A DNA stretch of 64,000 nt. It comes from Clostridium prolinivorans. Lineage in GTDB: Bacteria; Bacillota; Clostridia; Clostridiales; Clostridiaceae. Under the pieces are notes generated by a model that worked only from the letters and a program-made list of their open reading frames with translations, did not search any database and had not been told where the DNA came from. Position numbers and translations under genes: made by a program. The DNA lies in contig NZ_RJWG01000002.1 in assembly GCF_004011155.1 (NCBI RefSeq), forward strand, positions 186,001 to 250,000, given 5' to 3'. Shown in pieces: positions 38,045-46,953 of the stretch (position 1 is the first letter of the stretch; the number at the start of each line of letters is the position of its first letter).

Positions 38045-38968
38045 ATGGCTTTAGTAACTACTAAAGAAATGTTTAAAAAAGCTTATGAAGGTGGATATGC
38101 AATTGGTGCTTTTAACATCAATGATATGGAAATAATCCAAGGAGTAGTAAATGGTGCAAAAGCGCAAAAATCCCCTGTTATACTTCAAGTTTCATCAAGT
38201 GCTATTAAATTTGCTGGAGCTAAATATTTAAAAAATATGGTAGATGCTGCTGTTGCTGAAACTGGAATAGACATAGCTCTTCATTTAGACCACGGTCCAG
38301 ACCTTGAAACTGTAAAAACAGTTATAGACGCTGGATTTACTTCCGTTATGTTCGATGGTTCTCACTATGAATATGAAGAAAATGTAAGACTAACAAAAGA
38401 AGTTGTTGATTACGCTCATGCAAGAGGAGTCGTAGTTGAAGCTGAACTTGGACAACTTGCTGGAGTTGAAGATGAAGTTTCTGTTGAAAAAAGCGTATAT
38501 ACAGATCCTGCTCAAGCAGAAGATTTTGTTAAAAGAACTGGATGTGACTCTTTAGCAATAGCTATAGGAACAAGCCACGGAGCATTTAAATTTACAGGAG
38601 AAGCTAAACTTAGATTTGATATACTTGAAGAGGTTCAAAAGAGACTTCCTGGATTCCCAATAGTTCTTCATGGAGCTTCTGCTGTTGATCCAAAATATGT
38701 TGAAATGTGCAATCAATATGGCGGCCAAATAGCTGGTGCAAAGGGAGTTCCTGCAGAAATGTTAAGAAAGGCATCTTCTATGGCAGTTTGCAAAATAAAC
38801 ATGGATACAGACTTAAGACTTGCTATGACTGCAACACTTAGAAAATTCTTTGCTGAAAATCCAAAAGAAATAGATCCAAGAAAATACATGGGTGCTGCAA
38901 GAACTGCTATTCAAGAATTAGTTGAAGATAAAATAAAGAATGTACTTGGTTCATCAAATGCACTATAA
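38045..38968 (+). CDS. fba: Class II fructose-1,6-bisphosphate aldolase
   Basis: Glycolytic zinc aldolase, 307 residues, cytosolic. The start AFNINDMEIIQGVVNGA matches class II enzymes. The zinc histidine region is IALHLDHGPDLETV (about 78-91), the second is VEAELGQLAGVEDE (about 130), and the third is GTSHGAFKF then FPIVLHGASAV (about 205). AAAGGTGG lies eight bases before the ATG at 38045; the frame is open six codons earlier. Codon use is noticeably richer in G/C-ending codons than its neighbours, as expected for a highly expressed gene. Strong terminator downstream. Confidence 0.97.
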   Translation: MALVTTKEMFKKAYEGGYAIGAFNINDMEIIQGVVNGAKAQKSPVILQVSSSAIKFAGAKYLKNMVDAAVAETGIDIALHLDHGPDLETVKTVIDAGFTSVMFDGSHYEYEENVRLTKEVVDYAHARGVVVEAELGQLAGVEDEVSVEKSVYTDPAQAEDFVKRTGCDSLAIAIGTSHGAFKFTGEAKLRFDILEEVQKRLPGFPIVLHGASAVDPKYVEMCNQYGGQIAGAKGVPAEMLRKASSMAVCKINMDTDLRLAMTATLRKFFAENPKEIDPRKYMGAARTAIQELVEDKIKNVLGSSNAL

Positions 38969-38969
38969 T

Positions 38970-39013
38970 AAATAAAGAAAGAGATAGGATTTTCCCTATC
39001 TCTTTCTTTATTT
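38970..39013. terminator. Bidirectional terminator with perfect 19-bp stem
   Basis: AAATAAAGAAAGAGATAGG and complement with a six-base loop, between fba and the convergent AraC-type gene. It overlaps the stop codon of the latter. Confidence 0.88.
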
Positions 39014-39358
39014 ATTTTTATATTTTTTAGGCGAACATCCATAATATTTTTTAAAAAGCTTACTAAAATAATAAGGATCATCATATCCTACCATAGATGC
39101 TATTTCTTTAACAGTAAACTCTCCATTATCTAAAAGTTCCTTTGCTTTATAAAGTCTTATACCAATAAGATAATTTATTGGTGATTCCCCTGTTTCTTCT
39201 TTAAATAATTTAGATAAATATATAGGATTTAAATGTATATAATTAGATATCATTTCTAATGATATAGCATTCATATAATTTTCATTCATATATTGAATAA
39301 TTTTTTTTATTAAATATCTTTTATCATATTGCATAATAATGCCGCAATTACAACACAT
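39008..39358 (-). CDS. AraC family DNA-binding protein (HTH domain only)
   Basis: A 116-residue regulator reduced to the AraC/XylS DNA-binding domain. The two helix-turn-helix motifs are ISNYIHLNPIYLSKLFKEET (about 40-59) and VKEIASMVGYDDPYYFSKLF (about 87-106), with the closing GCSPKKY. The N-terminus MCCNCGIIM is cysteine-rich and might bind metal or sense redox state. There is no ligand domain. I choose the ATG at 39358, since GGAGGGG sits seven bases upstream; the ATG five codons earlier is the start of that site. Faces fba, and the divergent neighbour is the ABC exporter, a possible target. Confidence 0.85.
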   Translation of the reverse strand: MCCNCGIIMQYDKRYLIKKIIQYMNENYMNAISLEMISNYIHLNPIYLSKLFKEETGESPINYLIGIRLYKAKELLDNGEFTVKEIASMVGYDDPYYFSKLFKKYYGCSPKKYKNK

Positions 39359-39607
39359 ATATATCCCCTCCATTTCTCATTAATTTTACAATAAGTATTT
39401 AAATTAATAAAATATTAAAAACGTTTAAAATTTATATAAATATATTGATAAAAGTTTACATTTGCCTTTATTCTTCAATATTTTAATAAATTTATAAAAT
39501 TACTTTTTATATTTAACAAGTTAAAATAATACATTTAATTTTATTATTTTATATTGCATAATATACTAGAATAAAAATTTATTTATATTAAAAAGGAGGT
39601 AAATATT

Positions 39608-41347
39608 ATGAAGGCTATAAAGTGGATATATCAATATATAAAAGAATATAAATTGAAAATGTTTTTAGGATTATTTGCCGTAGTAATTTGTTCAGCACTT
39701 AATATGATAAACCCATATATGTCTGGATTTATTGTAGATAAAATTATAAATGGAGGTCAAAAAAATCTACTATTACCTGTATTATTGCTAATGATTTTTA
39801 CAACTATTATAAAAACTGTAATAAGATATTTCTATCAGCTTAATTTTGAAAAAATATCACAGGCAGTTATTTTTAATATTAGAGATAAAATGTATAGTTA
39901 TCTTCAAAATCAAGATTTTTATTTTTTTGATAGTACAAGAACTGGTGATATCATGACAAGAATGACTGCTGATATAGATGCAGTTAGACATTTTATTGCA
40001 TGGGTTATTTATAACATTTTTGATAACGTTCTTATATTTTTATTCGCAATTATAACTATGTTTACTATAAATGTTAAATTTACTTTTATAATGCTTTCAA
40101 TTACTCCATTTACTGCTTTTTTTGCTTATAAATTATCTAAAACAGTAAAAGGCAGCTTTGCTGCTATAAGACATCAATTTTCAAAACTTAATACAGTAGT
40201 TGAAGAAAATATAAGTGGGAATAGAGTAGTAAAAGCTTTTACACAAGAAGATTATGAAATTAAAAAATTCTCAAAAGTAAATTCAGGATACAAAGAAAAA
40301 AATCTACAAGCTTCTAAAATTTGGGAAAAATATCTTCCGATATTAGATTCTCTTGCAAGCATACTTGTTTTAGTTTTAATTCTTATAGGTGGAATTATGG
40401 TTATAAATAAAAATCTTACTCTTGGTGAGCTTATAACATTTAACAGCCTTATTTGGGCTATTAATAACCCTCTTCGTATGGCAGGATGGCTTATTAATGA
40501 TGTTCAAAGATTTGCAGCTTCTGGTGAGAAAATTATGGAATTTATGATAGAGAAACCTAGAATTAAAAATGCATTAAAAACTACTAAAAAAGATAAAATT
40601 GAAGGTTATGTTGAATTTAGAGATGTTACATTTAGTTATGGAGATGAACCTGTATTAAAAAACATAAATTTAAAAGTAAATCCCGGAGAAAAAGTTGCTA
40701 TTATAGGACCTACAGGTTCAGGCAAATCTTCACTTATAAGTTTAATATGCAGATTTTATGACTGTACTTCTGGTGAAATATTTATAGATGGAATAAATAT
40801 TAAGGATTTAGATATTGTAAAGCTCCGTCAAAATATATCAATTGCAATGCAAGATATATTTTTATTTTCTGATACAATAGAAGGAAATATTTCATATGCT
40901 GTACCTGATGCACCTATTAGTGATATAACTTGGGTTTCTAAAATAGCAGGAGCTCATAATTTTATAGAAAATATGCCTGAAGGTTATGAAACAATAGTTG
41001 GAGAAAGAGGAGTTGGACTTTCTGGAGGTCAAAAACAAAGAATAGCTTTAGCTAGAGCTTTAATTAAAAATCCTTCAATATTAATTTTAGATGATACAAC
41101 TTCAAGCGTAGATGTTGAAACTGAACATGAAATTCAAAATACATTAAATTCATATTTTAAAAATAAAACAACATTTATAATTGCTCATAGAATATCTTCT
41201 GTTAAAGATGCAGATAAAATATTGGTATTAAAAGATGGAGAAATAGTAGAAGAAGGTAATCATAAAGAACTTATAAATAAAAAGGGATATTATTATAAAA
41301 CATTTATTAATCAATTAGGAGATTTTAATAGAGAGGAGGCTGTTTAA
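39608..41347 (+). CDS. ABC exporter half-transporter, degenerate-site subunit
   Basis: A 579-residue exporter: six membrane helices (residues 1-310) and a nucleotide-binding domain. Walker A is GPTGSGKSS (about 365), the signature is LSGGQKQR (about 474), and Walker B is ILILDDTTSSVD (about 490), with Asp where the catalytic Glu should be. The following gene has the complementary change, as in heterodimeric exporters such as BmrCD, LmrCD and TM287/288. AAAGGAGG precedes the ATG. The partner starts two bases after the stop. Probably drug or lipid export; substrate unknown. Divergently placed AraC regulator may control it. Confidence 0.92.
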   Translation: MKAIKWIYQYIKEYKLKMFLGLFAVVICSALNMINPYMSGFIVDKIINGGQKNLLLPVLLLMIFTTIIKTVIRYFYQLNFEKISQAVIFNIRDKMYSYLQNQDFYFFDSTRTGDIMTRMTADIDAVRHFIAWVIYNIFDNVLIFLFAIITMFTINVKFTFIMLSITPFTAFFAYKLSKTVKGSFAAIRHQFSKLNTVVEENISGNRVVKAFTQEDYEIKKFSKVNSGYKEKNLQASKIWEKYLPILDSLASILVLVLILIGGIMVINKNLTLGELITFNSLIWAINNPLRMAGWLINDVQRFAASGEKIMEFMIEKPRIKNALKTTKKDKIEGYVEFRDVTFSYGDEPVLKNINLKVNPGEKVAIIGPTGSGKSSLISLICRFYDCTSGEIFIDGINIKDLDIVKLRQNISIAMQDIFLFSDTIEGNISYAVPDAPISDITWVSKIAGAHNFIENMPEGYETIVGERGVGLSGGQKQRIALARALIKNPSILILDDTTSSVDVETEHEIQNTLNSYFKNKTTFIIAHRISSVKDADKILVLKDGEIVEEGNHKELINKKGYYYKTFINQLGDFNREEAV

Positions 41348-41349
41348 AC

Positions 41350-43131
41350 ATGGCTAGAAACAAATATGATGTAGATGAAGATTTAGAAACTAAATTTAAT
41401 TTAAATCACTTAAAGAGAATACTTAAATATTTAAAACCTTATAAAAAAGAAATATTAATAACATTAACACTTATGTTTATATCAAGTATAGCTGCTTTAT
41501 TAGGACCTTATTTAATAAAAGATGCCATAGATAATAAAATAAAAAATAAAGATATAAATGGTTTACTTATATTATCTTCTATTTTCCTTATAACTGTAAT
41601 AGTTTCAGCAATTTGTTTAAAATTTAGAATAAGGATAATGAATTATATGGGGCAAAGCGTCATAGAAAAAATAAGAGCAGATTTATTCTGCCACCTTCAA
41701 AAGCTTCCCTTTAGTTATTATGATAGCAGACCTCATGGTAAAATACTTGTAAGAGTAGTTAATTATGTTAATTCTTTAAGCGATTTACTTTCTAATGGTC
41801 TTATAAATGTTATAACAGATTTATTTAGTTTAATAGTTATAATATTTTTTATGCTTGCTATAGATGTAAAATTAACTTTAATTTGTATGGCAGGTCTTCC
41901 TATATTAATAGGTGCAATATTTTTAATAAAAAATGCTCAAAGAAAAGCATGGCAGTTATTAAGCAGTAAACAATCAAATCTAAATGCTTATATACATGAA
42001 AGTATCAGTGGTATTAAAGTAACTCAATCATTTGTAAGAGAAAATAAAAATTTAAGCATATTCAATAATCTTATGGAAGAATACAGAAGCACTTGGATGA
42101 GATGCGTTTCTATTCAATTTGTACTATGGCCAACAGTAGAAAATCTCTCCGTACTTACTACAGCACTTGTATATGTAGCTGGAATAAGCTGGTTTACAGA
42201 AGAAATTACAGTTGGTGTACTTATAGCTTTTATAAGTTATATAGGTAGATTTTGGGGACCTATAACTAATATTAGTAATTTTTATAATTCAATAATAAAT
42301 GCTATGGCATATCTTGAAAGAATATTTGAAACATTAGACGAAAAGCCATTAGTAAGTGATTTACCTGGTGCTTTTATTATGCCGGAAATAGAAGGAAAAG
42401 TTGAATTTAAAAATGTTGATTTTAGCTATGATGAAAACAAAAGAATTTTAAATAATATAAATTTTACAGCAAATAAAGGTACATCTATCGCTTTGGTTGG
42501 ACCAACTGGTGCAGGTAAAACTACTATAGTAAATCTTATAAGCAGATTTTATGATGTAGAAAATGGAGAAGTTCTTATAGATGACATAAATGTAAAAGAT
42601 GTTACTCTTAATTCTTTAAGAAAGCAGATGGGAATTATGCTTCAAGATTCATTTATATTTTCAGGAACTATTATGGATAATATTAGATATAGCAAATTAG
42701 ATGCTACCGATGCAGAAGTAATAAGAGCAGCAAAAGCAGTTAAAGCTCATGAATTTATAATTAATATGAAAGATGGATATTACACTCAAGTAAATGAAAG
42801 AGGTTCAAGACTTTCTGTTGGACAAAGACAGCTTATATCCTTTGCTAGAGCACTTCTTGCAGATCCAAAAATTCTTATTCTTGATGAAGCTACTTCAAGT
42901 ATAGATACTCAAACTGAATTAGCTCTTCAAGAAGGTTTAAATGAACTTTTAAAAGGAAGAACTTCTTTTATAATTGCTCATAGACTTTCAACCATAAAAA
43001 ATTCAGATATAATTATGTATATAGATAATGGTCGTATTATGGAATCAGGTACTCACTATGAACTTATGAATAAAAAAGGATTTTACTACAAACTTTACAC
43101 TGCTCAATATAGTTTCTTAGAAGCTATATAA
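41350..43131 (+). CDS. ABC exporter half-transporter, catalytic-site subunit
   Basis: A 593-residue partner of the preceding gene. Six membrane helices, then Walker A GPTGAGKTT (about 385), the altered signature LSVGQRQLISFARALL (about 488; V instead of G), and a canonical Walker B ILILDEATSSID (about 508) with the catalytic Glu. A degenerate signature here and a degenerate Walker B in the partner would together make one inactive and one active ATP site. GAGAGGAGGC at the end of the first gene serves as the ribosome-binding site. The two clearly form one complex. Confidence 0.92.
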   Translation: MARNKYDVDEDLETKFNLNHLKRILKYLKPYKKEILITLTLMFISSIAALLGPYLIKDAIDNKIKNKDINGLLILSSIFLITVIVSAICLKFRIRIMNYMGQSVIEKIRADLFCHLQKLPFSYYDSRPHGKILVRVVNYVNSLSDLLSNGLINVITDLFSLIVIIFFMLAIDVKLTLICMAGLPILIGAIFLIKNAQRKAWQLLSSKQSNLNAYIHESISGIKVTQSFVRENKNLSIFNNLMEEYRSTWMRCVSIQFVLWPTVENLSVLTTALVYVAGISWFTEEITVGVLIAFISYIGRFWGPITNISNFYNSIINAMAYLERIFETLDEKPLVSDLPGAFIMPEIEGKVEFKNVDFSYDENKRILNNINFTANKGTSIALVGPTGAGKTTIVNLISRFYDVENGEVLIDDINVKDVTLNSLRKQMGIMLQDSFIFSGTIMDNIRYSKLDATDAEVIRAAKAVKAHEFIINMKDGYYTQVNERGSRLSVGQRQLISFARALLADPKILILDEATSSIDTQTELALQEGLNELLKGRTSFIIAHRLSTIKNSDIIMYIDNGRIMESGTHYELMNKKGFYYKLYTAQYSFLEAI

Positions 43132-43220
43132 AAATAAGTAATAAAATTTTAAGCTGATAAATTTTTAATTATAATTATACTAAAATTCATTTAATATTTA
43201 AAAATAAATATTAAAAATAA

Positions 43221-43266
43221 AAAACTGCCTTATAAAATTTTAAAAATTTTATAAGGCAGTTTTTTA
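43221..43266. terminator. Terminator with perfect 20-bp stem
   Basis: AAAACTGCCTTATAAAATTT and complement with a three-base loop and T-runs on both strands, between the convergent ABC exporter and DUF6106-like genes. Confidence 0.88.
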
Positions 43267-43274
43267 TGTGAAAA

Positions 43275-43769
43275 TTAATATTTTTTAACAGCTCTTGGAT
43301 TATATTTATAACACAAATTTACAAATTCTTCGTCTGGAACAAACCTTACTTGTACTCTTTCATTTCCTCCTGTTATCATAGCTACATATATTTTTTTATC
43401 TGTAGTTTTGGGAAAAAGATTTAAAACTTTAGATGGTTTATTGCTAAAATCTTTTACATAATCGCTATCCTCAGCAGCCAAAAGTTCAGTATTTTTTATA
43501 TCAAAAGAAAAAACATGACTTCTTTTTTTCATTTCTACAATTTTATCTATATCGATTTCCCCATTTGTAAAAACGTATTCATATTCAACATATAAGTTTC
43601 TCTTTAAAAAAAGCATTCCTATACCTAATAATAAAAATATAATAAAAAATACTAAATTAATTGAAAGAGTTATAAGTGCCATTACTCCAAATAAATAAAA
43701 TAATACTTCAACCACCTTATAAATGCCTGTTTTATAGGTCGTTATAAGTTGTTCATAAAAGTTTTCCAT
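43275..43769 (-). CDS. Conserved two-helix membrane protein (DUF6106-like)
   Basis: A 164-residue protein with two close hydrophobic segments (about residues 18-36 and 38-53) and a soluble C-terminal part (LYVEYEYVFTNGEIDIDKIV, HVFSFDIKNTELLAAED, KIYVAMITGGNERVQVRFVP). The arrangement, a PH-like beta-rich domain after a helical hairpin, is that of clostridial DUF6106 proteins. Family name from memory of the pattern, so uncertain; no function known. AGGGGGAC precedes the ATG. Monocistronic. Confidence 0.7.
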   Translation of the reverse strand: MENFYEQLITTYKTGIYKVVEVLFYLFGVMALITLSINLVFFIIFLLLGIGMLFLKRNLYVEYEYVFTNGEIDIDKIVEMKKRSHVFSFDIKNTELLAAEDSDYVKDFSNKPSKVLNLFPKTTDKKIYVAMITGGNERVQVRFVPDEEFVNLCYKYNPRAVKKY

Positions 43770-43948
43770 TTCATGTCCCCCTCGTATTGTGAATTAACTT
43801 AAAGATATTATATCATAATTATAATAAATAAAAAAACATATTTTAAATTATTTAAAAATAAATTAACTATTTGTATATGGTTTAAGAATAAAAAACTTAT
43901 ATAATGTTAATTATTATGTTATAATTTTGTTTGTCGGGAGTGATGATA

Positions 43949-44491
43949 TTGAAAGAATTGGAAACAAGAATATTAGATGTTGATATAGATTATATTAGGA
44001 AAAAACTTTTATCATTAAATTCTAAAAAAGTAAAAATGGAGAATCAAACAAATAGAATTTATGATTTTAAAGATAGAAGACTTTTAAATTTAAAAGGCTA
44101 TGCTCGGATAAGAAGTATAGATGATATGATAAATAATAAAACTATTCATTATATGACTGTAAAACAAATGTTAAGTCAAGAAAAATATAAAATTATGGAT
44201 GAACACGAAACAATAATAGAAAGCTTTCAAGAAGGGGAAAATATTTTTAAGGCTTTAGGACTAGAATTAATTGAAATTATAGAAAAATATAGAGAAAGTT
44301 ACAAATATAAAAATACCCTTATAGAAATAGACATAAACGAAAAAAGTTTTTGTCCTTTCCCTTATATAGAAATTGAAACTTCTTATGAAGAAGAATTAAA
44401 AGAAATTGTTAGTCTTTTAGGATACAAAATGGAAGATACTACTTCTAAAACTATATATGAAATTTTAAAAGATAGAGGTATTAAAAAATAA
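43949..44491 (+). CDS. CYTH domain protein (class IV adenylate cyclase / triphosphatase-like)
   Basis: A 181-residue CYTH domain. The N-terminal EXEXK motif is altered: the strand is KELETRILDVD, which keeps E-x-R but not the full signature. RIYDFKDRRLL, YARIRSIDD, MTVKQM and YKNTLIEIDINEK form the expected beta-tunnel with arginine and lysine ligands for triphosphates. The start is uncertain: TTG at 43949 has GGGAG eight bases upstream, while ATG at 43943 has the site too close. It is followed two bases later by a DUF5685 gene and then a DnaJ-domain gene, an apparently conserved clostridial set. Confidence 0.8.
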   Translation: MKELETRILDVDIDYIRKKLLSLNSKKVKMENQTNRIYDFKDRRLLNLKGYARIRSIDDMINNKTIHYMTVKQMLSQEKYKIMDEHETIIESFQEGENIFKALGLELIEIIEKYRESYKYKNTLIEIDINEKSFCPFPYIEIETSYEEELKEIVSLLGYKMEDTTSKTIYEILKDRGIKK

Positions 44492-44493
44492 CA

Positions 44494-45387
44494 ATGTTTG
44501 GATATGTAACTCCATGTAAAATGGAATTAAAGGTCAAAGATTATGAAAAGTTTAAAGCTTATTATTGTGGACTTTGTAAAGAAATAAAAAATTCTTTTGG
44601 GAATCTTCCACGATTATCTCTTAATTATGACATGACTTTTCTTGCAATACTTTTAGATTCTTTAACTAAAGAAAACTTTAAAGCTACAAAACAATTTTGT
44701 ATCCTTCATCCAACTCAAAAAAGATTAATTATAACTGAAAATTCTTCTATTAAATATGCAGCATTTTGTAATGTATCTCTTTCATATTACAAACTTTTAG
44801 ATAATGTTAATGATGATAATTCTTCACTTAGTAAGGTTTATTCAAAAGTTTTAAATATATATTTAAAAAAAGCCCCTGATTATTATAAAAATAATTTATT
44901 ATTTATAGAAAAATCTTTAAAAAATCTTTATAACGCTGAAAAGAATTCACAAAATAAATCTCTTGATGAATTAAGTCATCATTTTTCTGATTTGACTGGT
45001 TTCATATTATCTTCTTATATTGGAGAAAATAAAAATAAAGATGCTCTTTATTTTCTTGGATATAATCTTGGAAAATGGATATATATAATTGATGCTTATG
45101 ACGATTTAGAAAAGGATATGAAAACCAATAAATTTAATCCTATAAATGCTGTATTTAATAAAGATAATCTCACATATACTAAATTACTTGATAAAATATC
45201 TGAAAGAATAGATTTTACTTTAGTAAGTTGTGCCCAAAGCATGATAGATTCTTTAAATAATATATCTATATCAAAAAATTATGATTTACTTTATAATATA
45301 CTTCAATTTGGTCTTATGGAAAAAATGGACAAAGTTTTCAAAAGAACATGTAAAAAGGAGGAAATTTTAAATGAAAAATCCTTATGA
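44494..45387 (+). CDS. DUF5685 family protein
   Basis: A 297-residue soluble helical protein. The N-terminus [20 protein letters not shown] and the cysteine pair [11 protein letters not shown] (about 26-36) are typical of DUF5685, with a further cysteine in [15 protein letters not shown] (about 92). The central [16 protein letters not shown] (about 205) resembles an aspartate-rich motif of prenyl-transferase folds, but this is only a resemblance. The start follows the CYTH stop by two bases. Its 3' end overlaps the DnaJ gene by 17 bases. Function unknown; coupling suggests a chaperone-assisted task. Confidence 0.8.
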   Translation: MFGYVTPCKMELKVKDYEKFKAYYCGLCKEIKNSFGNLPRLSLNYDMTFLAILLDSLTKENFKATKQFCILHPTQKRLIITENSSIKYAAFCNVSLSYYKLLDNVNDDNSSLSKVYSKVLNIYLKKAPDYYKNNLLFIEKSLKNLYNAEKNSQNKSLDELSHHFSDLTGFILSSYIGENKNKDALYFLGYNLGKWIYIIDAYDDLEKDMKTNKFNPINAVFNKDNLTYTKLLDKISERIDFTLVSCAQSMIDSLNNISISKNYDLLYNILQFGLMEKMDKVFKRTCKKEEILNEKSL

Positions 45388-45955
45388 AGTTTTGCAAATT
45401 AAGGAAGGTGCATCAAAAGATGAAATAAAAAAAGCTTATAAAGAACTTGTAAAAAAATATCATCCAGATCAATATGGTAATAATCCTCTTCGTGATTTAG
45501 CTGAAGAAAAACTTAGAGAAATAAATGAAGCATATGATTATTTAATGAATAATTCTAATAGTACTTATAGTCAAAATTATAATAGTTCTACTTCTTCTTC
45601 ATACAATGATATAAGAATAGATTTACAAAATGGTAATTTAAGAGCTGCAGAAGAAAAATTAACAAGAATTTCTGTTAGAGACGCTGAATGGAACTATCTT
45701 ATGGGAATACTTTATTTAAAAAAAGGCTGGTATGATAATGCTTATAATTATATTGTAAATGCCTGCAACTTAGATCCTAATAATTTTGAGTACAGACAAA
45801 CCCTTAATAATCTTCAAAGGAGAAATACTGGATATAGGCAAACATATTATAATACTAATAGAGGTGATGGTGATCTATGTAATACATGTACAACAATCTG
45901 GTGTTTAGACTCTTGTTGTGAATGTATGGGTGGCGATTTAATAGATTGCTGTTAA
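45371..45955 (+). CDS. J-domain protein with cysteine-rich C-terminus
   Basis: A 194-residue DnaJ-type co-chaperone. The J domain occupies residues 1-65 ([20 protein letters not shown]; the HPD motif is in KYHPDQYG). There is no G/F or zinc-finger region; instead a polar linker, then two TPR-like helices ([31 protein letters not shown]). The last 30 residues carry eight cysteines ([19 protein letters not shown] then CC at the end), which may bind metal. AAAGGAGG precedes the ATG. Coupled to DUF5685 by overlap. It should recruit DnaK to a specific client. Confidence 0.88.
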   Translation: MKNPYEVLQIKEGASKDEIKKAYKELVKKYHPDQYGNNPLRDLAEEKLREINEAYDYLMNNSNSTYSQNYNSSTSSSYNDIRIDLQNGNLRAAEEKLTRISVRDAEWNYLMGILYLKKGWYDNAYNYIVNACNLDPNNFEYRQTLNNLQRRNTGYRQTYYNTNRGDGDLCNTCTTIWCLDSCCECMGGDLIDCC

Positions 45956-45977
45956 AATAAATTTATGGAGGATTTAT

Positions 45978-46481
45978 ATGAATAAGACTGTAAATATAGC
46001 TAGAGGTGGTCTTTTTACTGCCTTAGGTGTCCTTTTTATATATTTAAGTATTATATCTCCGACAAATAAATTATATCTTCTTGGTATAGCTTCTTGTATT
46101 ATTCCTCTATCAATTTTAACTACCAATTTAAAAAACAGTTTTTTAATATATTTATCCACAAGTTTTTTAAGTTTATTATTAACAGGTATTAAAGGGAATG
46201 TTATAGCTTATATAGTTTTCTTTGGACTTTACGGATTTGTAAAATATTATATTGAAAAATTAAGAAAAATTCCCCTTGAAATAGTTTTAAAACTTTTGTT
46301 TTTTAATATTTCAATTATTATATTATATATAATTTCTAAAGCTTTTTTCAATAATATAATAAAGGGAAATATATCCATATATATTATTTTATTTGGTATT
46401 CAATTTGCTTTTTTTATTTTTGATTATGCTCTAACTTTATTTATATCATACATTCAAAGGCGTATTAAAAAAATATCTTGA
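45978..46481 (+). CDS. Small polytopic membrane protein of unknown function
   Basis: A 167-residue protein with about five hydrophobic segments, starting NIARGGLFTALGVLFIYLS and ending in a basic tail (RRIKKIS). The first helix resembles S-component or YybS-like helix 1, but the similarity is weak. GGAGG precedes the ATG. It follows the DnaJ gene by 22 bases and so may belong to the CYTH-DUF5685-DnaJ operon. The -35 element of the following tRNA promoter overlaps its stop codon. Confidence 0.7.
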   Translation: MNKTVNIARGGLFTALGVLFIYLSIISPTNKLYLLGIASCIIPLSILTTNLKNSFLIYLSTSFLSLLLTGIKGNVIAYIVFFGLYGFVKYYIEKLRKIPLEIVLKLLFFNISIIILYIISKAFFNNIIKGNISIYIILFGIQFAFFIFDYALTLFISYIQRRIKKIS

Positions 46482-46505
46482 CAACATAGTTATAGATGAT
46501 ATAAT
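46478..46505 (+). promoter_or_regulatory. Promoter of tRNA-Gln
   Basis: TTGACA and TATAAT with 16 bp spacing. The -35 box overlaps the stop codon of the preceding membrane protein gene. The -10 box ends 15 bases before the mature tRNA. Confidence 0.75.
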
Positions 46506-46520
46506 TATTATTGTTGTTAT

Positions 46521-46597
46521 TGCCCAATAGCCAAATTGGTAAGGCACCAGACTCTGACTCTGGCATTGTGTAGGTTCGAGTCCTGCTTGGGCAGCCA
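46521..46597 (+). tRNA. tRNA-Gln (CTG)
   Basis: Cloverleaf with acceptor TGCCCAA/TTGGGCA, anticodon stem CCAGA/TCTGG, loop CTCTGAC (anticodon CTG) and T-arm with GTTCGAGTC. The CCA end is encoded. Own promoter and terminator, separate from the large cluster. Confidence 0.95.
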
Positions 46598-46630
46598 AGG
46601 GATATATTCAATGAATATATCCCTTTTATT
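46597..46630 (+). terminator. Terminator of tRNA-Gln
   Basis: GGGATATATTCA/TGAATATATCCC hairpin followed by TTTTATTTT. Confidence 0.8.
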
Positions 46631-46641
46631 TTAATCTGCTA

Positions 46642-46670
46642 TTGACAATAATTTAAACATATCATACAAT
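46642..46670 (+). promoter_or_regulatory. Promoter of the leuS T-box transcript
   Basis: Perfect TTGACA, 17 bp, then TACAAT, directly before the T-box leader. Confidence 0.75.
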
Positions 46671-46676
46671 ATTTTA

Positions 46677-46925
46677 TAATATTGTGCTGTGAACAGGAAT
46701 AGTAGCATTTTAAGCAAATTAAGAGAGCTGTTGGCTGGTGTGAAACAGTATTTGCAAAATGTGAACTCGCCTGGGAGCATACTTGCAAAAAAGCAAGTAC
46801 GGTAAACCCGTTATCTTAATAAGTGAGACTTACATAATATTTTTATGTTTTGTCTAATTAGAGTGGTACCGCGGAATTTTATCTTTCGTCTCTTTTACAG
46901 AGATGAAAGATTTTTTGTTTTAAAC
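46677..46925 (+). promoter_or_regulatory. T-box leader, leucine-specific
   Basis: The leader contains the conserved AGAGTGGTACCGCGG (46860-46875). A terminator with stem ATCTTTCGTCTC/GAGATGAAAGAT and T-run follows (46879-46918). Stem I shows the AGTA-type bulge region AACAGTATTTG and the specifier loop GTGAACTCGCC, in which CTC (Leu) is in the standard place. The target gene leuS agrees with this. Confidence 0.9.
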
Positions 46926-46953
46926 CAAAATATATTTTTAAGGAGGAATAAAA

